A stretch of DNA of 64,000 bases, from the NCBI RefSeq assembly GCF_003385955.1, contig NZ_QRDW01000005.1, positions 62,001-126,000 of the forward strand, in the 5' to 3' direction. The notes beneath the pieces are model-generated. The model made no database searches, was not told where the DNA came from, and saw only the letters and a list, made by a program, of their open reading frames with translations. Positions 37,450 through 46,343 of this stretch are shown in pieces. Made by a program: the position numbers and the translations under genes. The stretch is from Aestuariispira insulae. GTDB taxonomy: Bacteria; Pseudomonadota; Alphaproteobacteria; UBA8366; Aestuariispiraceae. Each line of letters starts with the position of its first letter. The first letter of the stretch is position 1.

Positions 37450-37740
37450 TTACATCCCGTCTAGGATCACAAGCGAACAGTCTGCATTGGCATGGCGCAG
37501 GGCCTTCACCGGCGCATATTCATCACTGTGAACGAAATTACGGGCGGTTTCCATGTCGGGGAATTCCAGGATCACAAGGCGGCTGGGGGACCAAAGCCCG
37601 TTTTCTACAATATCCATGTCTCCGCCGCGGGCCTTGTAGATGCCGCCGAAGGATTCGACGATCGGGCGGGCCAGCGCCTTATATTCCTCATAGGCGTCCG
37701 GGTTGGTGATTTTGGTGTCCACGATGATATAGGCGCTCAT
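37450..37740 (-). CDS. DUF1330 (ferredoxin-like dimeric barrel) protein
   Basis: 96 residues matching DUF1330 throughout: YIIVDTKITNPDAYEEY at the start, FGGIYKARGGDMDIVEN in the middle, and VILEFPDMETARNFVHSDEY near the end. The family forms small dimeric alpha-beta barrels of unknown function. Monocistronic; lies behind the GlxA-type gene on the same strand. Confidence 0.9.
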   Translation of the reverse strand: MSAYIIVDTKITNPDAYEEYKALARPIVESFGGIYKARGGDMDIVENGLWSPSRLVILEFPDMETARNFVHSDEYAPVKALRHANADCSLVILDGM

Positions 37741-37911
37741 GAAGCGGGGCCTCCGTCTGAAAGGGTAAGAAAGCTAACTGGTGATATATCAGCATAGATT
37801 CAAGAGGCTATCCATCCTGTTGCAGCTGAAAAATCCTCAATCGAAAGATTACGAAATTGATAGACCACCAAAGCAGAATCATATCATGATTAGTCAGAAA
37901 GGTAGGTGACC

Positions 37912-38313
37912 ATGGCATTGATCGATCTTTCGAAGTCTCTGGTGGAACTGGAGGGCGCAAGCCCGGTTCATGACGGGGCCTACAGCCCGGTCATGCAGGC
38001 GACCGCCAAGGCACGTTCCAAACCGCTTAGTGACTTGCAGGCCGAAGATTTCCGCCTTCTCATCGCCCAGCATATCGGGCTCTCCATCCTGGTGCCGATG
38101 GCACTGGACCTTCTTGAAGATAACCCGATGATTCAGGCCAGCCATTATCCGGGCGACTTGCTGTGCACGGTGGCGGGTGTCATGGATCCCTTCTGGGAGG
38201 CCAACCGGGATTTGAAGGACCGGATGATCGATATCCGTTACCGAGTGGAATTGCTTGCTGACAGCATCCGCGATTTTGCCCTGCCGGAAACGCGCGGTTT
38301 CATCTGGCGGTAA
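37912..38313 (+). CDS. CdiI-type contact-dependent inhibition immunity protein, orphan
   Basis: 133 residues from ATG 37912. The pattern SKPLSDLQAEDFRLLIAQHI, GLSILVPMALDLLEDNP, HYPGDLLCTVAGV and a following FW matches the helical CdiI-like immunity family often annotated as contact-dependent growth inhibition immunity. No CdiA/CdiB toxin, polymorphic toxin, VgrG or WXG gene lies nearby. It may protect against neighbours' toxins or be a domesticated relic. Family recognition is from motif pattern. Confidence 0.65.
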   Translation: MALIDLSKSLVELEGASPVHDGAYSPVMQATAKARSKPLSDLQAEDFRLLIAQHIGLSILVPMALDLLEDNPMIQASHYPGDLLCTVAGVMDPFWEANRDLKDRMIDIRYRVELLADSIRDFALPETRGFIWR

Positions 38314-38343
38314 GCTGTTTCGCGGGAAAGTGGGTTTTGAGAC

Positions 38344-39630
38344 TCATACACCTCTCGGTTTCCGGCCCCCGGTAACCCAGTCCAGCAATTCAACCGTATG
38401 CACGATCGGGATATCCGTGCCACTGGCGATCTGACTGATGCAGCCGATATTGCCGGCCGCGATCAGGTCCGGCTCTGTTTTTTCGATATTGGCGACCTTG
38501 CGCTCTTTTAATTTGTCGGCGATCTCCGGCTGGAGAATGTTATAGGTCCCGGCCGATCCGCAGCAGAGGTGGCCTTCCGCCGGGCTGACCACGTCGAACC
38601 CGGCCTGGGTCAACAGGGTCTTGGGCAGGTCGGTTATTTTCTGGCCATGCTGCATGGAGCAGGCACTGTGATAGGCGATTTTCTTTGGAACCGGCCGGGT
38701 CACTTCGGGCAGGCCGATTTCGGCCAGATATTCGGTGATGTCGCGGGTCATGCCTGAAATTTTTGCGGCGGCGTCCGCCAGGGCCTTGTCCTCGCGGAAC
38801 ATGAAGCCGTAATCCTTGACCGTGGTGCCGCAACCCGAGGCGTTGATGATGATCGCGTCCAGCCCTTGGCCGTCAATTTCCGCCATCCAGGCTTTGATAT
38901 TGGCGGCGGCTTGGTGGTGGCTTTCATCCACTTCGCCCAGATGGTGGACCAGCGCGCCACAGCATCCGGCCCCTTCGGCGACAACAACCTCAATGCCGGC
39001 CCGGTTAAGCAGGCGAATGGTGGCGGCATTGATCGCGGGGTTGAGGACCTTTTGGGCGCAGCCGGTCATTAACGCCACCCGGCCCTTTTTTGCGTCCTCA
39101 GCCTCGTGGCAGCGCGGGCGGTCCCATTTGGAGGGGAATAGTTGCGGCTTTGACGGGGCCATGCGGACCATGGCCGCCAGTCGTTTTTGGAAGGTATTAG
39201 CAAAAGGCTTGGCCAGCCATGCGCCGATCAGAGCCAGACGGAACAGGCTCGGCTTCGGCAGCAATGTTGCCAGGAGAGACCGGAGCAGACGTTCACCCGG
39301 CGAGCGTTTATGGGTCTTGGCGATATGGGCCCTGGCATGATCCACCAGATGCATGTAATGCACACCGGACGGGCAAGTGGTCATGCAGGAAAGGCAACTT
39401 AAACAGCGGTCGATATGTTTGACGATGGTTTTACCGGCGGGTTTGTCCCCTTCCAGCATATCCTTGATTTGATAGATCCGGCCGCGCGGGCTGTCCAATT
39501 CATCGCCGAGCAATGTATAGGTCGGGCAGGTGGCGGTACAAAAACCACAATGCACGCAGTTGCGCAAAATCTTCTCCGATTCGGCCATGTCCGGATCGGC
39601 GAGCTGGGCCAGGGTGAAATTGGTCTGCAT
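38344..39630 (-). CDS. glcF: Glycolate oxidase iron-sulfur subunit
   Basis: 428 residues. Two 4Fe-4S motifs are intact: CVHCGFCTATCPTY (about residue 26) and CLSCLSCMTTCPSGV (about 77). Two CCG domains follow, each with a Cys-Cys-Gly (AEGAGCCGALVHHLGE near 220 and EGHLCCGSAGTYN near 362). GlcF passes electrons from the flavin subunits GlcD and GlcE to the quinone pool. Last gene of the glcDEF operon, 6 bp after glcE. Confidence 0.95.
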   Translation of the reverse strand: MQTNFTLAQLADPDMAESEKILRNCVHCGFCTATCPTYTLLGDELDSPRGRIYQIKDMLEGDKPAGKTIVKHIDRCLSCLSCMTTCPSGVHYMHLVDHARAHIAKTHKRSPGERLLRSLLATLLPKPSLFRLALIGAWLAKPFANTFQKRLAAMVRMAPSKPQLFPSKWDRPRCHEAEDAKKGRVALMTGCAQKVLNPAINAATIRLLNRAGIEVVVAEGAGCCGALVHHLGEVDESHHQAAANIKAWMAEIDGQGLDAIIINASGCGTTVKDYGFMFREDKALADAAAKISGMTRDITEYLAEIGLPEVTRPVPKKIAYHSACSMQHGQKITDLPKTLLTQAGFDVVSPAEGHLCCGSAGTYNILQPEIADKLKERKVANIEKTEPDLIAAGNIGCISQIASGTDIPIVHTVELLDWVTGGRKPRGV

Positions 39631-39636
39631 GGCTGG

Positions 39637-40872
39637 TTATGTCCCCGGATACATGCGGTTGGGGTTCAACAGGCCGAAGGGGTCGAAATTATCCTTCAAT
39701 CGTCTGCTCAGGGCCGCCAAAGGGGTGGGCTGTGGGTGAAAGATGGAAATCTCGCGACGTAGCTTTTCCGGCCCGCGGATCAATGTGGCATGGCCGCCAT
39801 GACGGTTCACCGCATCGCGTACCAGGGATTCGGCCCCCATTTTCGGCGCATCAACGGCCAGCCATACCAGGCCACCCGCCCAGTCGAGAAACCCCTCGGC
39901 ATTTTTCAGGTTGCTCAGTTGGGACAGGATTGCGGGGCCTGCGGTAGGGGCCACCGATATTTTCCAGATCACGCGGTCGTCGATTTTAGCGGCAAAAGGG
40001 GAAACATCCCGGATTTCCCGCCAGAAACGGGCTGAGTTGCTGGTATGCAACTCTTCAATCTTGCCCTCGGATTTAAACCGGTCGCGCAGTATCTTGCAGC
40101 GATATTGAACCGAGGGGCCGGGGCCTTCGACCCGAAGTGCCACACAGGAATTATTGAGATGCCGGAATATGTCCACATCTGACCGTTCCGCCAGGCTTTT
40201 TGGTAGCCAGCAGGCGGCAGAGACCTCATTGGGGCTGTTCAAGGCAGCGCTCATGATGGTCCGTGCTTCATCGGCGTCAACCCCCTGCACCAGGACCGTC
40301 CGCGATTTTTCCGGTCGTGGCAGGGTTTTAACTGTAACCTGATGCATGGCGCCAAGCGTTCCCCAACTGCCTGCCATCAGTTTGGATAAATCATAGCCGG
40401 TGACATTCTTGACCACGCGACCGCCGGATTTGAAAGCTTCACCGCGCCCGGACACCGCCTGAAATCCTAGGAAATGGTCCCGGGCGGACCCGGCCTTGAT
40501 CCGGCGTGGACCGGCCAGGTTGGTGGCGATCATGCCACCGAGGGAGCCTGACTCCTTATCGGCCAAGCCTAAAAGGGAAGCAAAGTTTGGGGGGTCATAT
40601 GCCAGCATTTGATGGGCCTGGTCTAAGGCCTTATTGATCTCGGCCATGGGAGTTGCGGCGCCTGCGCTCATGACCAGTTCTTCCGGTTCATAAAGCGAGA
40701 TCCCGGTAAAAGCGCTCAAATCAAGTGTGGTGGCCGACCGGTCAGGATTACCGATCAGGCGCTTGCTGCCGCGCCCCTGCAGGTTAACGGGCATTTTTTC
40801 CGACACCAGCCAGGACATCGTTTCAAGTAATTGCTCCGCTGATTCCGGGCGAAAGATTTGCGCATCACTCAT
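39637..40872 (-). CDS. glcE: Glycolate oxidase FAD-binding subunit
   Basis: 411 residues. A single PCMH-type FAD domain (about 15-200): QGRGSKRLIGNP, the LGGMIATNLAGPRRI loop, and GGRVVKNVTGYDLSKLMAGSWGTLG-type residues. The C-terminal half is shorter than in GlcD. It has the FGLLNPNRMYPG ending typical of GlcE. Starts 4 bp after the glcD stop. Confidence 0.94.
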   Translation of the reverse strand: MSDAQIFRPESAEQLLETMSWLVSEKMPVNLQGRGSKRLIGNPDRSATTLDLSAFTGISLYEPEELVMSAGAATPMAEINKALDQAHQMLAYDPPNFASLLGLADKESGSLGGMIATNLAGPRRIKAGSARDHFLGFQAVSGRGEAFKSGGRVVKNVTGYDLSKLMAGSWGTLGAMHQVTVKTLPRPEKSRTVLVQGVDADEARTIMSAALNSPNEVSAACWLPKSLAERSDVDIFRHLNNSCVALRVEGPGPSVQYRCKILRDRFKSEGKIEELHTSNSARFWREIRDVSPFAAKIDDRVIWKISVAPTAGPAILSQLSNLKNAEGFLDWAGGLVWLAVDAPKMGAESLVRDAVNRHGGHATLIRGPEKLRREISIFHPQPTPLAALSRRLKDNFDPFGLLNPNRMYPGT

Positions 40873-40876
40873 GGGC

Positions 40877-42364
40877 TTAGAATCTCGGAATATCGGGGAA
40901 AGGGATCTGGCCCTGGCGGATATGCATCCGACCCAGTTCCGCGCATCGGTGCAGGGTGGGGAAGACCTTACCTGGGTTCAACAACGCCTTGGGATCAAAG
41001 GCGCATTTCACCCGCTGCTGCTGGGCCATGTCCTCGTCGGTGAACATCTCGCCCATCAAGTCGCGTTTCTCTACGCCGACCCCATGCTCGCCGGTGAGCA
41101 CGCCGCCCACCTCGACACAAAGCTTCAGGATGTCATTGCCGAAATCTTCGGCCCGGTCCAGTTCGCCCGGCACATTGGCGTCATACATGATCAAGGGATG
41201 CAGGTTGCCGTCGCCCGCATGAAAGACATTAGCTACACGAAGGCCGTATTTGTCCGACATCTCCCGCATGCGCGACAGGACCAGCGGCAGTTTGGCGCGC
41301 GGGATCGTGCCGTCCATACAATAATAGTCGGGTGATATGCGCCCAACTGCCGGAAAGGCGGCCTTGCGTCCGGCCCAAAAGGTGAGGCGTTCCTGTTCCG
41401 ATTCGGAGATTCGGATGGAACTGGCCCCGTTTTCCCTGGCGATGCGGCTAACCTCTTCAATAAGGTAATCCACCTCCGCCTCTGGCCCATCCAATTCAAT
41501 GATCAGCAAGGCCTGTGCATCGCGGGGATATCCGGCATTGACGAAATCTTCGGCCGCGTTGATGGCGGGATGATCCATCATTTCCATGCCGCCCGGGATA
41601 ATGCCGGCGGCAATAATGGCGGCAACACAATCTCCGCCTGCTTCGGAGGAATTGAAGCCGACCAGGAGGGCGCGCGCGCATTCCGGCTTTGGCAACAGGC
41701 GCACGGTCACTTCCGTGACGACGCCCAGCATACCTTCCGAACCGGTCAGCAGGCCCAGCAGATCATATCCGCCCGAATCCAGGTGTTTGCCGCCGATCCG
41801 GATGATTTCGCCCTCGATGGTCACCAGTTCGAGGCCCAACAGGTTATTGGTGGTCAGACCGTATTTCAGGCAGTGAACCCCACCGGCATTTTCCGCCACA
41901 TTGCCGCCGATCGTGCAGGCGATCTGGCTGGAGGGGTCGGGGGCATAATAATAGCCGTCCGCATCAACCGCCTGGGAAATGGCCAGGTTGGTCACGCCGG
42001 GCTGAACGCGCGCGCAGCGGTTTTCATAATCCAGTTCCAGGATCTGCTTGAATTTGGTAAGTGACAGCAAGACCCCGTCGGCCAGGGGCAGTGCCCCGCC
42101 GCTGAGCGAGGTGCCGGCACCACGCGGCACCACTTTGACGCTGTTCTGGTGGCAATATTTCAAAACCGCGGCCACCTGTTCCACTGTCTCCGGCAGGACC
42201 ACGATCAGTGGCAGTGTCCGGTAAGCGGTCAGGCCGTCGGTTTCGAAGGGACGCAGGGCATCTTCATCAACAATCACTCCGTCGCCCGGCACGATTCGTC
42301 GAAGCTCTGCTGCGATGGTCTGTCTGTTGGCGAGCGTTTCCCGGTCCGGTTCCGGCATGCGCAT
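40877..42364 (-). CDS. glcD: Glycolate oxidase catalytic flavoprotein
   Basis: 495 residues. It oxidises glycolate (and often D-lactate) to glyoxylate. FAD domain: VVPRGAGTSLSGGALP near residue 80, YYAPDPSSQIACTIGGNVAE near 145, HLDSGGYDLLGLLTGSEGMLGVVTE-type residues near 215. The C-terminal oxidase domain has HAGDGNLHPLIMYD and GGVLTGEHGVGVEKRD. First gene of glcD-glcE-glcF on the minus strand. No GlcC-type regulator is adjacent. Confidence 0.95.
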   Translation of the reverse strand: MRMPEPDRETLANRQTIAAELRRIVPGDGVIVDEDALRPFETDGLTAYRTLPLIVVLPETVEQVAAVLKYCHQNSVKVVPRGAGTSLSGGALPLADGVLLSLTKFKQILELDYENRCARVQPGVTNLAISQAVDADGYYYAPDPSSQIACTIGGNVAENAGGVHCLKYGLTTNNLLGLELVTIEGEIIRIGGKHLDSGGYDLLGLLTGSEGMLGVVTEVTVRLLPKPECARALLVGFNSSEAGGDCVAAIIAAGIIPGGMEMMDHPAINAAEDFVNAGYPRDAQALLIIELDGPEAEVDYLIEEVSRIARENGASSIRISESEQERLTFWAGRKAAFPAVGRISPDYYCMDGTIPRAKLPLVLSRMREMSDKYGLRVANVFHAGDGNLHPLIMYDANVPGELDRAEDFGNDILKLCVEVGGVLTGEHGVGVEKRDLMGEMFTDEDMAQQQRVKCAFDPKALLNPGKVFPTLHRCAELGRMHIRQGQIPFPDIPRF

Positions 42365-42487
42365 GGCACCTGATCTCCCTGCATTACTGAATTGTCCGCA
42401 TCTTAAGAACGTGCGGTTATCAGTTTATGTTATAGGAAGCGGAAAGCGAGAGAACAATTCGCAAAAACTGCGTAGTTTTTATAAATG

Positions 42488-42523
42488 ACAAAAGCCGCAC
42501 TGATAACTCAGTGCGGCTTTTGT
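42488..42523 (-). terminator. Intrinsic terminator of rpmJ
   Basis: A 16-bp stem (42488-42503 with 42508-42523, core AAAAGCCGCACTGA) with TAAC loop, about 40 bp after the rpmJ stop. On the minus strand it runs out through a T-rich flank, and it also insulates the glcD promoter. Confidence 0.85.
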
Positions 42524-42565
42524 CTGATCTTGTGCGCCGGATGGATATCCGGCAACAACCCGAAC

Positions 42566-42691
42566 TTAACCCTGGCGGGCTTTGAAGCGCGGGTTGGTTT
42601 TGTTGATCACATAGACCCGGCCTTTACGGCGGATAACGCGACAGTTTTTGTCACGCTTTTTAAGGGTCTTCAGCGAGCTGGCGACTTTCAT
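42566..42691 (-). CDS. rpmJ: Ribosomal protein L36 (bL36)
   Basis: 41 residues from ATG 42691 to TAA 42566, too short for a usual ORF cut-off. It reads [17 protein letters not shown], then [17 protein letters not shown] and ends RFKARQG, the alphaproteobacterial bL36 pattern. Only one cysteine (Cys17) is present, so the CxxC...C...H zinc ribbon of the canonical form is absent. This is the zinc-independent type. A GGAGAAGAG ribosome-binding site precedes the start. Confidence 0.95.
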   Translation of the reverse strand: MKVASSLKTLKKRDKNCRVIRRKGRVYVINKTNPRFKARQG

Positions 42692-42840
42692 TTCTCTTCT
42701 CCTGCAGGCAACCACGGGCTGTGGCCCCGGTGCGCGGGGTCGTTAAATCCGCGCGGAAAATAGGGACAGGGCCCGGTTCTGTCAACAGCTAGTTTTAATA
42801 TTCTCAAAAACCGTCAATGCTGTTGGGCGCTTGATAGCAG

Positions 42841-43788
42841 TTAAATGGTCTCACGTCCACGGGTGGCATGTAAGCGCATGTAGCGCAACTCACCCGATTC
42901 CAGCGCGCGTACCAGGCGCAGCCAGTCTTGGGCTTCCGCCATCAACTGATTGACCACATCGCGATTCAGATCCGATTTGGCCAGTTTACCCACGTAATCT
43001 GACCAGCCGGCCAGCACAAGCTGGCGATATTCATCGGTCCGGTCTTCGTGGATATGCAAATTCATCGAAAGATCCAGGGCTGCACGCTTATATTCGGCCA
43101 TGGTCCATGGATAAGGCTTGGCCGGATGGCTCTCTTTCCAGATATCCACCACTTTATTGTCGAGGGAATCGGCCTTTTTGAGGACGAAATCCGTCACGAG
43201 CAGATGGCCAAGCGGCTTCAGGGCACCGAAACACTGTTCCAGGATCATTTTTTTATTCTGAAAGGCAAACAGCGATTCCCGGATCATGATTGCGTCATAA
43301 CGTTTTTCACGCAGTTTCAGCGTGTCGGGATCAAAGCTTTCGATCGGCGCGCGTTTTTCCATGCCATGTTTGATGGAGAGGTCATTGGCCAGCGCCGCCA
43401 GTTCGGCGTCCGATTCCATGCCCTCAATCCACAGATCGAATTGTTTGGAAAGCTCGCGTGTTCCGCCACCCAGGCCCGCGCATAAATCCAGAACCGACTT
43501 AGTTTCATTCAGGCCCAGCGGTTTGGCAAGCGTCAGGGTATAGCCGGTACCGCCGGGCAGCACGACTTCCTCCATCTCCTCACCGCCCCAAAGGCGCGTC
43601 AGAAATTCCACCCGATGCTCGGGCCAGGCGGTTGCTTCCCCTTCCTCCTCGGCATCGACCTCGATGTCCTCTGGTTTTTGGGGCTCACCTTTCTTTTTAA
43701 TAAGGGCGGCCGGATCCATACCTTCCCACCACGCTTTAAAGCGCAGGCGGAAGGGGATGCTATATCCGTTGCCCTTTTGCTTATTCAT
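42841..43788 (-). CDS. Class I SAM-dependent methyltransferase
   Basis: 315 residues. The AdoMet site is VLDLCAGLGGGTRELSKQF (motif I, about residue 140), followed by an acidic motif II (WIEGMESDAELAALA) and YDAIMIRESLFAFQNKK. The N-terminal 60 residues are charged and include a KKKGEPQKPEDIEVDAEEEGE-like acidic stretch. This looks like a small-molecule or lipid methyltransferase (UbiE/sphingolipid-type), but the substrate cannot be read. Function beyond the fold is unknown. Confidence 0.85.
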   Translation of the reverse strand: MNKQKGNGYSIPFRLRFKAWWEGMDPAALIKKKGEPQKPEDIEVDAEEEGEATAWPEHRVEFLTRLWGGEEMEEVVLPGGTGYTLTLAKPLGLNETKSVLDLCAGLGGGTRELSKQFDLWIEGMESDAELAALANDLSIKHGMEKRAPIESFDPDTLKLREKRYDAIMIRESLFAFQNKKMILEQCFGALKPLGHLLVTDFVLKKADSLDNKVVDIWKESHPAKPYPWTMAEYKRAALDLSMNLHIHEDRTDEYRQLVLAGWSDYVGKLAKSDLNRDVVNQLMAEAQDWLRLVRALESGELRYMRLHATRGRETI

Positions 43789-44005
43789 TAGTTTAGGCCT
43801 GCCATATGTTCTGGCTAATACTGCTTTATTTCTTGGTTATAGCAAAAAGTCCAAGAAAATAATTGATTAAGTGTAAACCAATTTCTTTGGAAATCAAAAA
43901 TACATATGTCGAATTTCTGCAAGTCGGCTACGGGTTCGATCAAAAACATGGATTCGTTATGTGGATACTCGATATAGAGTGAAGTATTCGTGGAAGGAGA
44001 CGGGG

Positions 44006-44470
44006 ATGACCCGGTTGAAACTGCATCAAGAGCCGGTGCGCCAGGAATGGATCGATTATAACGGGCATTTGAGTGAAGCCTATTATGTGCTGACATTCGG
44101 GCATGCCACTGATGCCCTCTATGACTATCTCGATATGGGGCAGGATTACCGGGATGCCCATAACCGTTCAGTTTATACGGTGGAATCCCATATCCGCTAT
44201 CTTATGGAAGTGCCGGCGGGTAAAATGCTGGAATTCACCACTCTTGTTCTGAGTTTTGATGAGAAGCGGCTGCATTTTGCTCATGAGATGCATGTGGACG
44301 GTCAGCTGCGGGCGACAACCGAATTGATGGGGCTGCATCTGGAAACCTCAGTGGATGGCGGTGTCATGCCCTTTCCGGATGCCGTTCAGGCAAAGTTGAC
44401 TACTCTACGGGCCGACAATGTGCCGGACTATGTTGGGCGTGCGATCCGCCTGGTGGAGGAGCGGACATAA
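44006..44470 (+). CDS. Hotdog-fold thioesterase, betainyl-CoA thioesterase-like
   Basis: 154 residues from ATG 44006 after AAGGAGA. The 4HBT signature is VRQEWIDYNGHLSEAYYVLTFGHATDAL, with the catalytic Asp in DYNGH. Then VESHIRYLMEVPAGKMLEFTT and a LHFAHEMHVDG strand. This subgroup includes the carnitine/betaine-pathway thioesterases and many general acyl-CoA thioesterases. No carnitine genes are adjacent, so the substrate is open. Confidence 0.88.
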   Translation: MTRLKLHQEPVRQEWIDYNGHLSEAYYVLTFGHATDALYDYLDMGQDYRDAHNRSVYTVESHIRYLMEVPAGKMLEFTTLVLSFDEKRLHFAHEMHVDGQLRATTELMGLHLETSVDGGVMPFPDAVQAKLTTLRADNVPDYVGRAIRLVEERT

Positions 44471-44503
44471 AATATTACAAAAAACACGCAAATTTCCGGA
44501 CTT

Positions 44504-44519
44504 TGTGACGCAAGTCACA
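44504..44519. promoter_or_regulatory. Perfect CRP-like site
   Basis: TGTGA-CGCAAG-TCACA matches the TGTGA-N6-TCACA consensus exactly. It is centred 86 bp upstream of the small membrane protein start. Confidence 0.6.
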
Positions 44520-44597
44520 GAGTTCTGACACATTTACGCCTTACTGTGACGGTCTAATCGGAAACATCGGATAAGATTGATCCAGGAAACCGTGAAC

Positions 44598-44786
44598 ATG
44601 AACAGCAGACGCGTATATGAGTCGGGCGAACTGACGGAGGAGATCCAGAATCTCCGTTTTGATCCGCAGGAAAAGCTGGTTTGGCGCCGGAGCAGCAGCA
44701 CAGTGCGCTCTCTGGCGGGGTTTGCGCTTGTGACCACCGTGGCCCTGACGGCCATTGGCGGCCTGGCCCTGGCATCCGTGGTGTGA
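44598..44786 (+). CDS. Small single-span membrane protein
   Basis: 62 residues from ATG 44598. A charged N-terminal part (RRVYESGELTEEIQNLRFD, then WRRSSS) is followed by one hydrophobic helix (about residues 37-60, LAGFALVTTVALTAIGGLAL). The arginines before the helix predict an inside N-terminus. I do not recognise a family. It is the only gene between a CRP-like site and a strong terminator, so it is probably a regulated single-gene unit. Confidence 0.65.
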   Translation: MNSRRVYESGELTEEIQNLRFDPQEKLVWRRSSSTVRSLAGFALVTTVALTAIGGLALASVV

Positions 44787-44823
44787 ATTCGCCCGTTTTA
44801 TCTCCAAAAAACACAAACTGATG

Positions 44824-44850
44824 ACCCCGCCTGTTGGCGGGGTTTCTTTA
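44824..44850 (+). terminator. Intrinsic terminator of the small membrane protein gene
   Basis: ACCCCGCC (44824-44831) and GGCGGGGT (44836-44843) with loop TGTT, then TTCTTTATT, 38 bp after the stop. Confidence 0.85.
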
Positions 44851-44979
44851 TTGCGCGCGGAATGTCACAATTTCAGGGGTCGGAAGCGACAGATTTCTTT
44901 TGTGGGCGCTGATAAAAGCAGTTATAGCGAAATCAAGGCGCTATGCCGGATCCAGGAAGGATGCAGACGGGATCTGTCC

Positions 44980-45441
44980 ATGAAGAAAAAGAAAACAAAA
45001 ACCACAGTCGGCTGGCGGGAATGGGTCGCTTTTCCCGAACTTGGCGTGCCGTCGATCAATGCCAAGATTGATACCGGGGCCAAGACATCGGCGATCCATG
45101 CTTACCGACCCAGGATCGTCACAGTCCATGAGCAGGAATTTGTGGAATTTTATGTCCATCCCTTGCAACGGAGAAAAAAACCGGAGATCCTGTGCAGAGC
45201 ACCATTGGTGGATAAACGGGCGGTGACAAGTTCGAATGGACAGAGCCAAAACCGGTATGTGATTCGCACAACCATGGTGCTGGGTGGACAGTCAAAAGCC
45301 ATCGAGCTGACTTTGACCGACCGGGATGAAATGAGTTTCCGGGTTTTAATCGGCCGCGAAGCGTTGCGCGGCGGTTTTGTGGTCGATCCGGGCCGGTCCT
45401 ACTGTGTCAGCGGCGAAAAATCAAAGAAGGGGCAATCATGA
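44980..45441 (+). CDS. rimB: RimB-like retropepsin-fold aspartic protease
   Basis: 153 residues from ATG 44980; the open frame reaches back to 44755 through the preceding terminator, which argues against a longer start. The family, first called ATP-dependent zinc protease, shows the retropepsin motif at Asp31 in [16 protein letters not shown], then the [16 protein letters not shown] strand and [17 protein letters not shown]. It pairs with RimK in the RimK/RimB system that modifies and processes ribosomal protein S6 tails. The rimK start overlaps this stop by 4 bp. Confidence 0.85.
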   Translation: MKKKKTKTTVGWREWVAFPELGVPSINAKIDTGAKTSAIHAYRPRIVTVHEQEFVEFYVHPLQRRKKPEILCRAPLVDKRAVTSSNGQSQNRYVIRTTMVLGGQSKAIELTLTDRDEMSFRVLIGREALRGGFVVDPGRSYCVSGEKSKKGQS

Positions 45442-46343
45442 AAATCGCACTGCTTTGCAGGAACGAAAATCTCTATTCACATAAACGCCTGATCGAAGCG
45501 GCGGAAGCGCGCGGCCATGAAATTCATGTGGTGGACCATTTGCGCTGCTATATCGATATCGCCGCCCATAAGCCGGCGATCCATTATAATGGTGAAAAAC
45601 TGACGGGGTTTGATGCCATCATTCCCCGTATCGGCGCTTCCGTTACGTTCTTCGGCACCGCCGTATTGCGCCAGTTTGAAATGATGGGCGTGTACCCGGT
45701 TAATGAATCCGTTGCCATCACCCGATCGCGCGACAAATTGCGTAGTCTGCAATTGCTGGCGCGCAAAGGGATCGGCCTGCCGGTCACGGTCTTTGCCCAC
45801 CGGACCGGTAAACCAGAAGAATTACTTAAGATTATCGGTGGTGCGCCGGTGGTTATAAAGCTCCTGGAAGGGACCCAGGGGATCGGTGTGGTCTTGGGGG
45901 AGACCCCCAATGCGGCGGAAAGTATCATTCAGGCCTTTGGCGGGGTGAAAACCAACATCCTGGTGCAGGAGTTTATCAAGGAAGCTGGCGGCGAGGATAT
46001 CCGCTGCTTGGTGGTTGGTGGCAAAGTGGTTGCTTCCATGATCCGCAAAGGCCGGGAAGGGGACTTCCGCTCCAACCTGCATCGTGGAGGTTCTGCCAAG
46101 TCGGTTCGGATTACGCCTGCGGAACGTTCCACAGCTGTCGCGGCGGCCAAGGCCATGGGCTTGAATGTTTGTGGTGTTGATCTGCTGCGCTCGAATCATG
46201 GTCCCGTTGTGATGGAAGTGAATTCCTCACCCGGCCTTGAAGGGGTGGAAAAGGCAACCGGCAAGGATGTGGCGGGCCAGATCATCAGCTTCATCGAAAA
46301 TCACGCTAAACCGAACAAGACCCAAACACGTGGTAAGGGCTGA
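45438..46343 (+). CDS. rimK: RimK-type ATP-grasp alpha-L-glutamate ligase
   Basis: 301 residues. It adds glutamates, classically to the C-terminus of ribosomal protein S6. N-domain: [18 protein letters not shown], then [20 protein letters not shown]. The ATP-grasp core has [20 protein letters not shown], the [11 protein letters not shown] glycine loop, [18 protein letters not shown], and the metal site [18 protein letters not shown]. Coupled to rimB upstream and overlapping the aspartoacylase-like gene downstream. Confidence 0.93.
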   Translation: MKIALLCRNENLYSHKRLIEAAEARGHEIHVVDHLRCYIDIAAHKPAIHYNGEKLTGFDAIIPRIGASVTFFGTAVLRQFEMMGVYPVNESVAITRSRDKLRSLQLLARKGIGLPVTVFAHRTGKPEELLKIIGGAPVVIKLLEGTQGIGVVLGETPNAAESIIQAFGGVKTNILVQEFIKEAGGEDIRCLVVGGKVVASMIRKGREGDFRSNLHRGGSAKSVRITPAERSTAVAAAKAMGLNVCGVDLLRSNHGPVVMEVNSSPGLEGVEKATGKDVAGQIISFIENHAKPNKTQTRGKG

